Of a DNA stretch of 64,000 bases, positions 51,283 to 59,433 are shown piece after piece; within the stretch, counting starts at the first letter, position 1, and every line of letters starts with the position of its first letter. The DNA lies in the NCBI GenBank assembly GCA_023404095.1, contig JAEYDD010000067.1, positions 186,001 through 250,000 on the forward strand, written 5' to 3'. The notes below the pieces were generated by a model. The model was not told the DNA's origin and made no database searches. It was given only the letters and a program-made list of their open reading frames with translations. The stretch is from Pseudomonadota bacterium. GTDB lineage: Bacteria > Pseudomonadota > Alphaproteobacteria > Rhizobiales > Rhizobiaceae. The translations under genes were made by a program, and so were the position numbers.

Positions 51283-51365
51283 CTACTCTTTACCAGACTG
51301 TTAACAAGCTTAGCAGCCTTTTATCAAAACGACACGGGTGCGGCAGAAAAGAGGTTAATTATCCT

Positions 51366-51803
51366 CTAATTTCCGAATCGCGCGGTAATTTCTGTCGCAA
51401 GTGTTGCACCTTCGATACGGTAGCGTTCTTCTGCGACAACTGCCTGATCCGTGCAAGAGGAATAGACGGAGGCGAACGAGCGATATCCCCGGTTGAATGC
51501 AGCCGTGAGGCGCTCCTTTCGAGAAGCTTCGCTTCCCGCCTCCATCGAGATCAGGTCCTCCATGGCCTTGCGCCAGTTGTCCTCGCCGTCCTTGAGGCAC
51601 AGGTTGCGCAGGTAGTGGACCGCTCCGAGGATTTCCGACAGCCGCTCCAGCCGCCCGTCATAGGGGGCGGGCTTGGTCTCGGCTGGGGACGTCGCCGTTG
51701 TCGCTGCGGGAGCTGCCGGTGCGGCCGTTTGCGCAGCGGCCGGGCAGGCGGCTGCGAGAGCGACCAAAAAAGCAAGGCGCGCGAAAGGCAGCATGCGCCT
51801 CAC
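51366..51803 (-). CDS. TIGR02301-like exported protein
   Basis: A 145-residue protein with a signal peptide (MLPFARLAFLVALAAACPAA), an Ala/Thr/Pro-rich linker and a conserved domain starting YDGRLERLSEILGAVHYLRN LC. It continues WRKAMEDLISMEAGSEASRK, FNRGYRSFASVYSSC and ends ATLATEITARFGN. The two cysteines (LCLKD, SSCTD) probably form a disulfide. This matches the Rhizobiales family described as TIGR02301, of unknown function. The GTG at 51803 overlaps the Nudix stop (GTGA); an ATG at 51794 with GAGG eight bases upstream is an equally good start. Confidence 0.8.
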   Translation of the reverse strand: MRRMLPFARLAFLVALAAACPAAAQTAAPAAPAATTATSPAETKPAPYDGRLERLSEILGAVHYLRNLCLKDGEDNWRKAMEDLISMEAGSEASRKERLTAAFNRGYRSFASVYSSCTDQAVVAEERYRIEGATLATEITARFGN

Positions 51804-52243
51804 CTCAAGCCGCTGACGTGAAGCGGCGGCGGCATGTCGCTCAGGTCGCGATCGGCCTCGAGCCGGCGTATGCAGTCACGCACGCTCTCTGGCGCCGGCA
51901 GTCTGTCGATCTCCGCAGCCGTAAACCAGCCGAGGTCGGCCGCATCGTCGGCTGCGACCGCAATCGCCGTGCGATCGGCCTCCACCCGGAAGACGGACAG
52001 GAAGTAGTGGCTGCCCGTCGACCTGCTGTCGAGGTCGTAGGTAGCATAGAGCCTGGGATCGCGCGCGACGATGCCGGTTTCCTCCGCAAACTCGCGCAGG
52101 GCCGTCTCTTCGGGCGTCTCGCCCGGTTCAGCCCGCCCGCCCGGAAACGCATACATGTCGGCTGCGGGCGGATTTCGCCGCAGGACCAGCAGGTAGCGCC
52201 CTTCGCGTTCGAGAATGGCAGAGGAGGCAGCTTGGGCTGTCAT
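51800..52243 (-). CDS. Nudix hydrolase
   Basis: A 147-residue Nudix enzyme that cleaves a nucleoside diphosphate linked to another group. The full Nudix box is present at 36-58: GRAEPGETPEETALREFAEE TGI fits GX5EX7REUXEEXGU with every glutamate kept. The preceding strand reads YLLVLRRNPPAADMYAFPGG. The ATYDLDSRSTGSHYFLSVFR region follows the pattern of ADP-ribose or sugar-nucleotide hydrolases, but the substrate is uncertain. The stop overlaps the next gene's start. Confidence 0.9.
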   Translation of the reverse strand: MTAQAASSAILEREGRYLLVLRRNPPAADMYAFPGGRAEPGETPEETALREFAEETGIVARDPRLYATYDLDSRSTGSHYFLSVFRVEADRTAIAVAADDAADLGWFTAAEIDRLPAPESVRDCIRRLEADRDLSDMPPPLHVSGLR

Positions 52244-52412
52244 CGGCAGTTCCGATTCTTCATCAAACCTTTATAGGTGTTCGACGGGGATTGATCCATA
52301 GATGCTCGGCAAGCCGAAGCCGTACGTTGAAAACACAAGCCTGGCCATCTATCTCGAATGATGCGTGTGCAGGTTTTCATCACGAGGCACCGATTGATCG
52401 GAGGCGGCCATC

Positions 52413-53183
52413 ATGTGCGGACGATTTGCTTTGACGGAGCCTTCCGCCCGGCTGAAGGAGTTTCTTGACGTCGTCGAGGTGGAAGATTTTCCACCGCGCT
52501 ACAATATCGCGCCGACCCAACCGATCCTGATCGTGACGGCCGGCGAGCGACAGCAGGCGGGAAGCAACCTGCCGGAGCGTAGGGCCATGCTGGTGCGGTG
52601 GGGCTTTACGCCATCCTGGGTCAAGGATCCGCGCGAATTCCCGCTTCTGATCAATGCCCGTGCGGAGACTGCGATCGGCAAGGCATCCTTCCGGGCCGCC
52701 ATGCGACATCGCCGTATCCTCGTGCCGGCCACCGGGTTTTACGAATGGCGCAGACCGCCCAAGGGGGCGAAGGAAAAATCCCAGGCCTACTGGATCCGCC
52801 CGCGCAAGGGCAGCTTGGTCGCCTTTGCCGGGCTGATGGAAACCTGGTCTTCGGCCGACGGTTCGGAGGTCGACACCGGCGCCATCCTCACGACGGCTGC
52901 CAATGGTGCCATAGGCCGAATTCACGACCGCATGCCCGTCGTCATCAGGCAAGAGGATTTCGCCCGATGGCTCGACTGCAAGACGCAGGAGCCGCGGGAC
53001 GTCGCCGATCTGTTCGCGCCGGTCGATGACGACTTCTTCGAGGCTGTTCCGGTGTCGGACCGCGTCAACAAGGTCGCAAATACCGATCCGGATATCCAGT
53101 CGCGCGTCGAGGAATCCGCTCCGCTTCCGCCGCCGAAAGCAAGAGTGGCCGACGATGAGGACGGCCAGCTTTCGCTGCTTTAG
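52413..53183 (+). CDS. SRAP (YedK/HMCES) abasic-site protein
   Basis: A 256-residue SOS-response-associated peptidase. After loss of the first methionine, Cys2 becomes the N-terminus and forms a stable thiazolidine with abasic sites in single-stranded DNA, protecting them. The motif MCGRFAL opens the protein. The other active-site residues are recognisable: Asn81 (INARAET), Glu111 (TGFYEWRRP) and His171 (RIHDRMPVV). The RWGFTPSWVKD strand is also typical. The C-terminal tail (ADDEDGQLSLL) extends beyond E. coli YedK. A GGAGG site precedes the ATG. Confidence 0.94.
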   Translation: MCGRFALTEPSARLKEFLDVVEVEDFPPRYNIAPTQPILIVTAGERQQAGSNLPERRAMLVRWGFTPSWVKDPREFPLLINARAETAIGKASFRAAMRHRRILVPATGFYEWRRPPKGAKEKSQAYWIRPRKGSLVAFAGLMETWSSADGSEVDTGAILTTAANGAIGRIHDRMPVVIRQEDFARWLDCKTQEPRDVADLFAPVDDDFFEAVPVSDRVNKVANTDPDIQSRVEESAPLPPPKARVADDEDGQLSLL

Positions 53184-53245
53184 ATTTTTGCTGGTGGGAG
53201 AGTGATTGCGCCGGTCCGGGGCGGGCGCGTGCCGTCACCCGGTAA

Positions 53246-53273
53246 ACCGCGCGGAGCGGGTGCCCCGCGCGGT
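53246..53273. terminator. GC-rich stem-loop between SRAP and a small gene
   Basis: A perfect 9-bp stem ACCGCGCGG / CCGCGCGGT with a 10-base loop between convergent genes. On the minus strand it is followed by TTTACC, so it likely ends the 59-aa gene transcript. Confidence 0.5.
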
Positions 53274-53294
53274 CACTCCCTCTCCGGTCCGCCT

Positions 53295-53474
53295 TCATGC
53301 TTCCATGTGCTTGAGGCCCGCTGGCAATTCGCCCTTGTTCTTGTTGCCCTGCGGTTTGCGCTGGCTCGCTGCGGCAAGCACGGCCTTCAGGCCCAGCGGC
53401 CTGTACTGCTCCTCGAGCTTTTCCGTCTTGCGATCGCGCGGCGAAGTTGAACGCTTCGCACCTTCAGTAAACAT
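53295..53474 (-). CDS. Small basic protein with YRPLGLKAV motif, copy 1 (59 aa)
   Basis: A 59-residue very basic protein read on the minus strand: MFTEGAKRSTSPRDRKTEKL, EEQYRPLGLKAVLAAASQRK, PQGNKNKGELPAGLKHMEA. A ribosome site (GGGAG) lies just before the ATG. The central YRPLGLKAVxAAAxQ is shared with the neighbouring 48-aa gene at 53682, while the flanks differ, so the two are paralogues under selection for that core. The core may form a short amphipathic helix. No known family was recognised; function unknown. Confidence 0.6.
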   Translation of the reverse strand: MFTEGAKRSTSPRDRKTEKLEEQYRPLGLKAVLAAASQRKPQGNKNKGELPAGLKHMEA

Positions 53475-53681
53475 TCTTTGCTCCCATTAACATTAGCGTT
53501 ACGCCTAAGTTGAGCGATTGGGTAATCGCGGCGTTGAATTGGTTGTATAAAATAATCTTGGTCAAATTCTGCCGAAAACTCGATTTATCTTTGATTTGCT
53601 GCGTTCATTTTTTGTTAATAATTGTTAATATGTTTACAATATAGCCCGTCCATCTGCGGGGTGCGGCATTTAGTCATGATT

Positions 53682-53828
53682 TCAGGCGTTCGGTACACTT
53701 GCATCGCGCCGGCGGTCCTTCAGTTGCAGGGCTGCCGCGATGACGGCCTTCAGGCCCAGCGGGCGGTAGCGTTCGACGAGCTCGGTGCCGGTGGCCGGCT
53801 TCTTGGGCTGGGGCGTTTGCTTGGTCAT
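53682..53828 (-). CDS. Small basic protein with YRPLGLKAV motif, copy 2 (48 aa)
   Basis: A 48-residue basic protein: MTKQTPQPKKPATGTELVER, YRPLGLKAVIAAALQLKDRR, RDASVPNA. It has a strong Shine-Dalgarno sequence (AAGGAGAACGACC-ATG). It shares ERYRPLGLKAVxAAA with the gene at 53295 and has a similar Lys/Pro/Thr-rich start, but otherwise differs. An AT-rich 207-base gap lies between the two genes. Function unknown; the paralogy and the ribosome site argue that it is real. Confidence 0.65.
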   Translation of the reverse strand: MTKQTPQPKKPATGTELVERYRPLGLKAVIAAALQLKDRRRDASVPNA

Positions 53829-54223
53829 GGTCGTTCTCCTTGGTCGCTGCTGGCGAACTTGCCGTGTCCTTGTTGTCGCATGGTGGTCATCCGTCCGATG
53901 TCACCCCGGAAACAGCGTAGCCCGCCTGAGAGTTTCGATTTCGTCATGGCTCTCTCATGCGGAAAAAACGACGAATTGGCGGCGGCGCGAAGGTCGCTCC
54001 AGTAAGCACACAGGAGAAAATGATTTTCCCGCGCGCGTAGTGCGGGCCCCTTGACCGCCGGGGATTCCGGCGCGATAAAGCAGGCCATGAAAACGGTACT
54101 CTGCATTATTTGCCGGAGCATTATTCGCTAGCTTCACCGCTGGCTTGGCCGTTTTCGTCTCCTGAAATCCCCAGATGACAAACGGGCCGGGCCAGCCGGA
54201 CGCTTGCCCTTGGGAGAATTTCG
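53829..54223. other. Intergenic region upstream of cysS, no gene seen
   Basis: It holds the leaders of copy 2 of the small gene (minus) and cysS (plus). Frames on both strands here (for example 53825-54121 minus) look unnatural. I saw no T-box or other clear leader structure for cysS. Confidence 0.35.
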
Positions 54224-55651
54224 ATGGCCGATGGACCGGCTCTGAACCTCTACAACACGCTGACGCGGTCGAAGGCGCCGTTCGTGCCGATCGATGCCGA
54301 AAATGTGCGCATGTATGTCTGCGGGCCGACCGTGTACGACTTCGCCCACATCGGCAATGCACGTCCCGTGATCGTCTTCGACGTGCTCTACCGGCTGCTG
54401 CGGCATGTCTATGGCGAAGCGCAGGTGACCTATGTGCGTAACATCACCGACGTCGACGACAAGATCAATGCGCGTGCGCTGCGGGACTTCGGCAAGGATA
54501 TCGATGCCGGCACGGTCACGTTGAACGAGGCGATCCGCCGCGTGACGGAGAAGACCGCCAACCAGTTTCATTCCGACGTCGCAGCGCTCGGGACCCTGCC
54601 GCCGACGCACGAGCCGCGCGCCACCGAGTTCGTGCAGAAACGGCAGGACGGTCGCGCGGACATGATCACGCTGATCGAACGGCTGATCGCGCGCGGCCAC
54701 GCCTATCAGGCGGGCGGGGAGGTGCTGTTCGACACGTCCTGGGTCGAATACGGCGAACTCTCCAAGCGCAATCTCGACGAGCAGCAGGCCGGTGCCCGCG
54801 TTGCCGTCGACAGCCACAAGAAAAACCCGGGCGACTTCGTGCTCTGGAAGCTGTCGTCGCCGGAAGAGCCCGGCTGGGATAGTCCCTGGGGCAGGGGGCG
54901 GCCGGGCTGGCACATCGAGTGCTCGGCCATGTCAGCCGCCTATCTCGGCGAGACCTTCGACATCCACGGCGGCGGTCTCGACCTGATCTTTCCGCATCAC
55001 GAGAACGAGATCGCCCAGTCGCGCTGCGCCCATGGCACGAAGGTGATGGCGAACGTGTGGATGCACAACGGCTTCGTGCAGGTGGAGGGTCGCAAGATGT
55101 CGAAGTCGGAGGGCAACTTCGTCACGATCCACGACCTGCTGGCGACCGAGACCTTCGGCGGCCGCATATGGCCCGGCGAGGTACTGCGACTTGCCATGCT
55201 GATGACGCACTACCGCGAGCCGATAGACTTCTCGGTCAAGCGGCTGGAGGAGGCGGAGCGGCTGCTCGCCAAGTGGCCGACAGGCGGAAATGGTGAGGGG
55301 CAGGTCGATCCGGCCGTACTGGCAGCACTCGCCGACGACCTCAATACGGTTGCCGCCGTTCAGGCCCTGCATGCGCTGGCGCAAAAGGCGGCAAACGATC
55401 CGTCTGCCGCAGCGAGCTTCCATGCTTCCGCCGCGCTGCTCGGCGTCATGCCGAAAAAGGCTGAGATTTCAGAGACCTTGGAGGCGGATATTGAATCGGC
55501 CATTCAAAGACGCCTCGACCTTCTGAAGGCGAAGAGCTTCGCCGAGGCCGACAAGATCCGCGATGACCTGCTGTCCAGGGGTATCCAGCTCAAGGACGGC
55601 AAGGACCCGGCGACCGGCGAGCGCGTGACGACCTGGGAGGTGAAGAGGTGA
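54224..55651 (+). CDS. cysS: Cysteinyl-tRNA synthetase
   Basis: A 475-residue class I aminoacyl-tRNA synthetase that charges tRNA-Cys. The zinc and ATP sites begin MYVCGPTVYDFAHIGNARPV (HIGN form of HIGH), then TYVRNITDVDDKINARA. The metal-binding GWHIECSAM and DIHGGGLDLIFPHHENEIAQ follow, then GFVQVEGRKMSKSEGNFVT (KMSKS) and the C-terminal DALR-like helices. The length is normal. A GGGAG site precedes the ATG. The stop overlaps the GTG start of a GFA-family gene. Confidence 0.97.
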   Translation: MADGPALNLYNTLTRSKAPFVPIDAENVRMYVCGPTVYDFAHIGNARPVIVFDVLYRLLRHVYGEAQVTYVRNITDVDDKINARALRDFGKDIDAGTVTLNEAIRRVTEKTANQFHSDVAALGTLPPTHEPRATEFVQKRQDGRADMITLIERLIARGHAYQAGGEVLFDTSWVEYGELSKRNLDEQQAGARVAVDSHKKNPGDFVLWKLSSPEEPGWDSPWGRGRPGWHIECSAMSAAYLGETFDIHGGGLDLIFPHHENEIAQSRCAHGTKVMANVWMHNGFVQVEGRKMSKSEGNFVTIHDLLATETFGGRIWPGEVLRLAMLMTHYREPIDFSVKRLEEAERLLAKWPTGGNGEGQVDPAVLAALADDLNTVAAVQALHALAQKAANDPSAAASFHASAALLGVMPKKAEISETLEADIESAIQRRLDLLKAKSFAEADKIRDDLLSRGIQLKDGKDPATGERVTTWEVKR

Positions 55652-56130
55652 CCGCACCCCTTTACACCGGCGGCTGCCAGTGCGGCGCGGTCAGATTCCG
55701 CGTTCGCGGGGCGCTGACGGACAGTTCGATCTGTCATTGCCGCATGTGCCAGAAGGCCTTCGGCGCCTACTATGCGCCGCTGGTGTCCACGCGCGGCGCC
55801 GAGCTCTCCTGGACGCGGGGAGAGCCGAAGCGGTTTCGTTCGTCGAATTTTGTGCTGCGCGGCTTTTGCGCCGATTGCGGAACGCCGTTGACCTACGAGG
55901 CGCCGGACGGGGTCGCGATCGCAGCCGGCGCCTTCGACGACCCCTCGCTGCTGCCGCCGGTGGTGCAGTTCGGCACCGAGGCAAAGGTGCCCTTCGTCGA
56001 TGCCCTGCACATGCTGCCGGGGCATGCGACGGAGGAGGATGCGCAAGAGGCGCCGTTCGTGCTCGAGATTGTCTCCTGCCAGCATCCCGACCACGACACG
56101 GAAACATGGCCGCCGGAGGAACGCAGATGA
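55648..56130 (+). CDS. GFA/CENP-V family zinc protein, copy 1
   Basis: A 160-residue member of the glutathione-dependent formaldehyde-activating (GFA) family. Zinc-binding cysteines lie in GGCQCGAVRFRVRGALTD, ICHCRMCQKAFGAYYAPLVS and GFCADCGTPLTYEAP. The GTG start overlaps the cysS stop (GTGA). Its end overlaps the next GFA gene by 4 bases. GFA proteins use S-hydroxymethylglutathione or related adducts, but most members are uncharacterised; the name Gfa describes only the fold. Confidence 0.88.
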   Translation: MTAPLYTGGCQCGAVRFRVRGALTDSSICHCRMCQKAFGAYYAPLVSTRGAELSWTRGEPKRFRSSNFVLRGFCADCGTPLTYEAPDGVAIAAGAFDDPSLLPPVVQFGTEAKVPFVDALHMLPGHATEEDAQEAPFVLEIVSCQHPDHDTETWPPEERR

Positions 56131-56621
56131 GCATCGCGCGAATCTATACGGGCGGCTGCCAGTGCGGGGCGGTGCGCTACCGCGCCGAGGGCACGCTCGA
56201 TGATCCGCACCTGTGCCATTGCCGCATGTGCCAGAAGGCGGCGGGCAACTATTTCCTGCCGCTCGCCAATGCCGCGCGCGCCACCTTCCGCGTCACCCGT
56301 GGCGCGCCCGGCTGGTTCCAGTCGTCGGAGCATGTGTACCGAGGCTTCTGTCGCGACTGCGGCACGCCGCTCTTCTATGACATGCCCAGGGAACGCTTCA
56401 TCAACATCGTGCTCGGCTCGCTCGACGATCCCGAGGACGTGCGCCCGCATGCGCAGTCCGGCGTCGAATCGCGCATGTTCTGGTTTTCCCAGCTCGCCCG
56501 CCTGCCGGAGAAGGAGACGGACGCCGCCGGACCGGCAGGGCGCGAGCGCCACATAGCCATCCTGGAATCGAACCGCCAGCATCCGGACTACGATACGGAT
56601 CACTGGCCACCGGAGGAGTGA
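56127..56621 (+). CDS. GFA/CENP-V family zinc protein, copy 2
   Basis: A 164-residue paralogue: GGCQCGAVRYRAEGTLDD, LCHCRMCQKAAGNYFLPLAN and GFCRDCGTPLFYDMPRERFI. It keeps all the GFA cysteines but has an extended C-terminus (FWFSQLARLPEKETDAAGP) before the shared HPDYDTDHWPPEE ending. The ATG lies within the stop region of copy 1 (ATGA overlap), so the proteins are translationally coupled. Function unknown beyond the family. Confidence 0.88.
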   Translation: MSIARIYTGGCQCGAVRYRAEGTLDDPHLCHCRMCQKAAGNYFLPLANAARATFRVTRGAPGWFQSSEHVYRGFCRDCGTPLFYDMPRERFINIVLGSLDDPEDVRPHAQSGVESRMFWFSQLARLPEKETDAAGPAGRERHIAILESNRQHPDYDTDHWPPEE

Positions 56622-56622
56622 C

Positions 56623-57099
56623 ATGACTGAAACCGTTCGAACCGGCGGGTGCCAGTGCGGCGCCGTACGCTTCCGCATCCATGGCGCGCTTGGGCGCCCG
56701 TCGATCTGCCATTGCCGCATGTGCCAGAAGCAGTTCGGCGGCTTCTTCTCCGCCCTCGTCACCGCGCCGAAGGACGGGGTGGAGTGGACGCGCGACGAGC
56801 CCAGCTATTTCCAGTCCTCGGTCAACATCGACCGTGGCTTCTGCAGGGATTGCGGCACGCCCATGACCTACCGACATCCCGGCGGGCTGGAGATCGCGAT
56901 CGGCACCTTCGACGATCGCACCGATCTCGCGCCGCAGATCCAGGTGAACTATGCGTCCCGTCTGCCCTGGGTCGAGACCATCTTCGATCAGCCGGTGCAT
57001 GACGACCAGGACTACTATTCGCGACAGGAGAAGATCATCTCCTTCCAGCACCCCGATCACGAGACAGACCACTGGCCCGCGCATGGGTTGAAGATCTGA
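56623..57099 (+). CDS. GFA/CENP-V family zinc protein, copy 3
   Basis: A 158-residue paralogue starting 2 bases after copy 2: GGCQCGAVRFRIHGALGR, ICHCRMCQKQFGGFFSALVT and GFCRDCGTPMTYRHPGG, ending FQHPDHETDHWPAHGLKI. The three tandem copies share the cysteine framework and the HPDxxTDHWP ending but differ in the substrate-facing loops, so they could form a hetero-oligomer or split substrates. They form one operon with cysS. Confidence 0.88.
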   Translation: MTETVRTGGCQCGAVRFRIHGALGRPSICHCRMCQKQFGGFFSALVTAPKDGVEWTRDEPSYFQSSVNIDRGFCRDCGTPMTYRHPGGLEIAIGTFDDRTDLAPQIQVNYASRLPWVETIFDQPVHDDQDYYSRQEKIISFQHPDHETDHWPAHGLKI

Positions 57100-57116
57100 A
57101 GCTTGTGTGAAAGCGC

Positions 57117-57200
57117 AGGCGGGAATTGCCCCCGCGCCCTGGCCTTCTCCTCGCAAGCAGGGCGAGCGGGCGAAGACCGGGACGGAAAAGGGGCGCAGCA
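57117..57200. repeat. Degenerate RIME-like palindromic repeat
   Basis: The gap before cimA contains GGCCTTCTCCTCGCAAGCAG followed by GGCGAGCGGGCGAAG. This resembles the inner hairpin of the better element at 43738 (ACCTTCTCCCCGCAGGCGGGGAGAAG) in a decayed form. It may be a remnant of the same repeat family. The match is by eye and partial. Confidence 0.35.
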
Positions 57201-57231
57201 TGAAAGTTCGTTCCCAGGGAGGGAACAGGCA

Positions 57232-58848
57232 ATGACGAAAGAACGCATCTATCTCTTCGATACGACGCTGCGCGACGGCCAGCAGACGCCGGGCGTGGAC
57301 TTCTCGGTCGAGGACAAGATCGCGATCGCCGCGATGCTGGACGAATTCGGCCTCGACTACGTCGAAGGCGGCTATCCCGGCGCCAATCCGACCGACACCG
57401 CCTTCTTCGACCGGAAGCGCACGACGCAAGCCCGTTTCGTCGCCTTCGGCATGACAAAGCGTCCCGGCGTTTCGGCTTCTAACGATCCGGGGCTGGCGGC
57501 GCTGATCGCGGCGTCGAGCGATGCCGTCTGTCTCGTCGCCAAGAGCTGGGACTATCACGTCCGCGTCGCGCTCGGCTGTACCAACGAGGAGAACCTCGAA
57601 GCGATCGCCGCCTCCGTGAACGCCGTCAATGCGGCCGGCAAGGAGGCGATGGTCGATTGCGAGCATTTCTTCGACGGCTACAAGGGCAATCCCGAATATG
57701 CGCTCGCCTGCGCGAGGGCCGCCTACGATGCCGGCGCGCGCTGGGTGGTCCTCTGCGATACCAATGGCGGCACGCAGCCTCCGGAAATCCGCGAGATCGT
57801 GAAGGCCGTCATCGCTGCCGGTATTCCCGGTGCAAACCTCGGCATCCACGCGCATAACGACACCGGGCAGGCGGTTGCCAATTCCCTGGCAGCCGTGGAC
57901 GCGGGCGTGCGCCAGATCCAGGGAACGCTCAACGGCATAGGCGAGCGCTGCGGCAACGCCAACCTCGTAACCCTCATCCCCACGCTCGTGCTGAAGGAGA
58001 GCTACAGCAGCCGTTTCGAGGTCGCCATCGATCGCGAGCGCCTGCAGGGACTGACCCGGCTGTCGCACCAGTTCGACGAGCTTCTGAACCGCTCGCCGGA
58101 TCACCAGATGCCCTATGTCGGCGCCTCGGCCTTCGCCACCAAGGCGGGCATCCACGCCTCGGCGCTTCTCAAGGATCCGCGGACCTATGAGCACGTGCCG
58201 CCCGAAAGCGTGGGCAACCTGCGCAAGGTCATGGTGTCCGACCAGGGCGGCAAGGCGAACTTCATCAACGCCCTGAAGCTGCGCGGGATCACGGTTTCCA
58301 AGGACGATCCGAAACTCGACCGGTTGATCGAGATCGTCAAGGAACGGGAGGCGACCGGCTATGCCTATGAGGGGGCCGATGCCAGCTTCGCCCTGCTCGC
58401 CTACCGCACGCTCGGCTCGATCCCGGACTTCTTCCACGTCGAAAGTTTCCGCGTGATGGTCGAGCGGCGCTATGATGCCAACGGCAATCTGAAGACGGTT
58501 TCCGAGGCGGTGGTCAGGGTGCTGGTCGACGGCGAGACGATGATGTCGGTCGCCGAAGGGCACGGGCCGGTCAATGCGCTGGACCTGGCGCTTCGCAAGG
58601 ATCTCGGCAAGTATCAGAGCGAAATCGGCGATCTCGAGCTTGCGGACTACAAGGTGCGCATTCTCAACGGCGGCACGGAAGCCATTACGCGCGTCCTCAT
58701 CGAATCGACCGATGGCACGGGCGCGCGCTGGTGGACGGTCGGCGTTTCCGACAATATCATCGATGCGTCCTTCCAGGCCTTGATGGACAGCATCGTCTAC
58801 AAGCTCTTGAAGAACCGGGGCGAGGCCGGGCGCATCGCCGCGGAATGA
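57232..58848 (+). CDS. cimA: (R)-citramalate synthase
   Basis: A 538-residue enzyme of the isopropylmalate/citramalate synthase class. It condenses pyruvate with acetyl-CoA to give citramalate, a threonine-independent route to 2-oxobutanoate for isoleucine. The HMGL-like TIM barrel starts IYLFDTTLRDGQQTPGVDFS and contains LGIHAHNDTGQAVANSLAAV and GTLNGIGERCGNANLVTLIP. The C-terminal LeuA allosteric domain covers about 395-525. The GGYPGANPTD region and the overall length match the CimA group rather than LeuA. The start at 57232 has a GGGAACAGGC site. Homocitrate and isopropylmalate synthases share the fold, so the substrate is inferred. Confidence 0.88.
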   Translation: MTKERIYLFDTTLRDGQQTPGVDFSVEDKIAIAAMLDEFGLDYVEGGYPGANPTDTAFFDRKRTTQARFVAFGMTKRPGVSASNDPGLAALIAASSDAVCLVAKSWDYHVRVALGCTNEENLEAIAASVNAVNAAGKEAMVDCEHFFDGYKGNPEYALACARAAYDAGARWVVLCDTNGGTQPPEIREIVKAVIAAGIPGANLGIHAHNDTGQAVANSLAAVDAGVRQIQGTLNGIGERCGNANLVTLIPTLVLKESYSSRFEVAIDRERLQGLTRLSHQFDELLNRSPDHQMPYVGASAFATKAGIHASALLKDPRTYEHVPPESVGNLRKVMVSDQGGKANFINALKLRGITVSKDDPKLDRLIEIVKEREATGYAYEGADASFALLAYRTLGSIPDFFHVESFRVMVERRYDANGNLKTVSEAVVRVLVDGETMMSVAEGHGPVNALDLALRKDLGKYQSEIGDLELADYKVRILNGGTEAITRVLIESTDGTGARWWTVGVSDNIIDASFQALMDSIVYKLLKNRGEAGRIAAE

Positions 58849-58872
58849 TGACGGCAGCCAAGGAATGAAAGC

Positions 58873-59304
58873 ATGAGGATGATGAAGAAGCTGGCGATGG
58901 TGGTGATCGCGGCGGGGAGCGCGGGGCTCTTGCTCGTGCTGCTCGGACAGCTGTCTCCCGCCGTCGAGGAGGTGCTCTACGGCAAGCCTCTCAGGTTCGA
59001 TCCCGATGACGGTCTGGCGGTGCTGATGGTGGCGACGATCCTGGCCCCGGGCGCGCTGACGGCATGGCTCGCCGAGCTGCTGGCCGAAAGCCGGCTGGGT
59101 GGCCGGGCGCGAGCCGCGCTGGTTCTTGTCTGCAACGGTCTCGTCACGGGGGCGCTTTTCGGGTTGTTTGCGACGCTCGACGATTATTTTACCGCGCCGG
59201 GGCTGGAGCCGACCTACGCGCTCATGGGGGCTGCCGCAGGCGCGGTCTGCGGTATCATCCAATGGTCGATCCTGGCCCGCATGGCGACGCGCGGCGGGGC
59301 ATGA
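58873..59304 (+). CDS. Small hypothetical membrane protein
   Basis: A 143-residue protein with four hydrophobic segments: about 8-27 (MVVIAAGSAGLLLVLLGQLS), 48-68 (LAVLMVATILAPGALTAWLA), 82-100 (ALVLVCNGLVTGALFGLFAT) and 115-135. No motif was recognised. An AAGGAATG site precedes the ATG, and it starts 24 bases after the cimA stop, so it may be expressed with cimA. Function unknown. Confidence 0.6.
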   Translation: MRMMKKLAMVVIAAGSAGLLLVLLGQLSPAVEEVLYGKPLRFDPDDGLAVLMVATILAPGALTAWLAELLAESRLGGRARAALVLVCNGLVTGALFGLFATLDDYFTAPGLEPTYALMGAAAGAVCGIIQWSILARMATRGGA

Positions 59305-59433
59305 AGCTTCCCTGATCGATCCTTCAAGGAAATGAATTGGTGCATTAGTCGCCGTTCGACTAGGACGTTCCTGCACGGAGGTGCGTGGAGCGCGCGTTGT
59401 CGCCCGCGCCGGTGAGGAACAGGATCCAGCATC

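Noticed and set aside
53825..54121. 98-codon minus-strand frame upstream of cysS
   Set aside because: Covers the ribosome site and start of the 48-aa paralogue; unnatural composition and no ribosome site.
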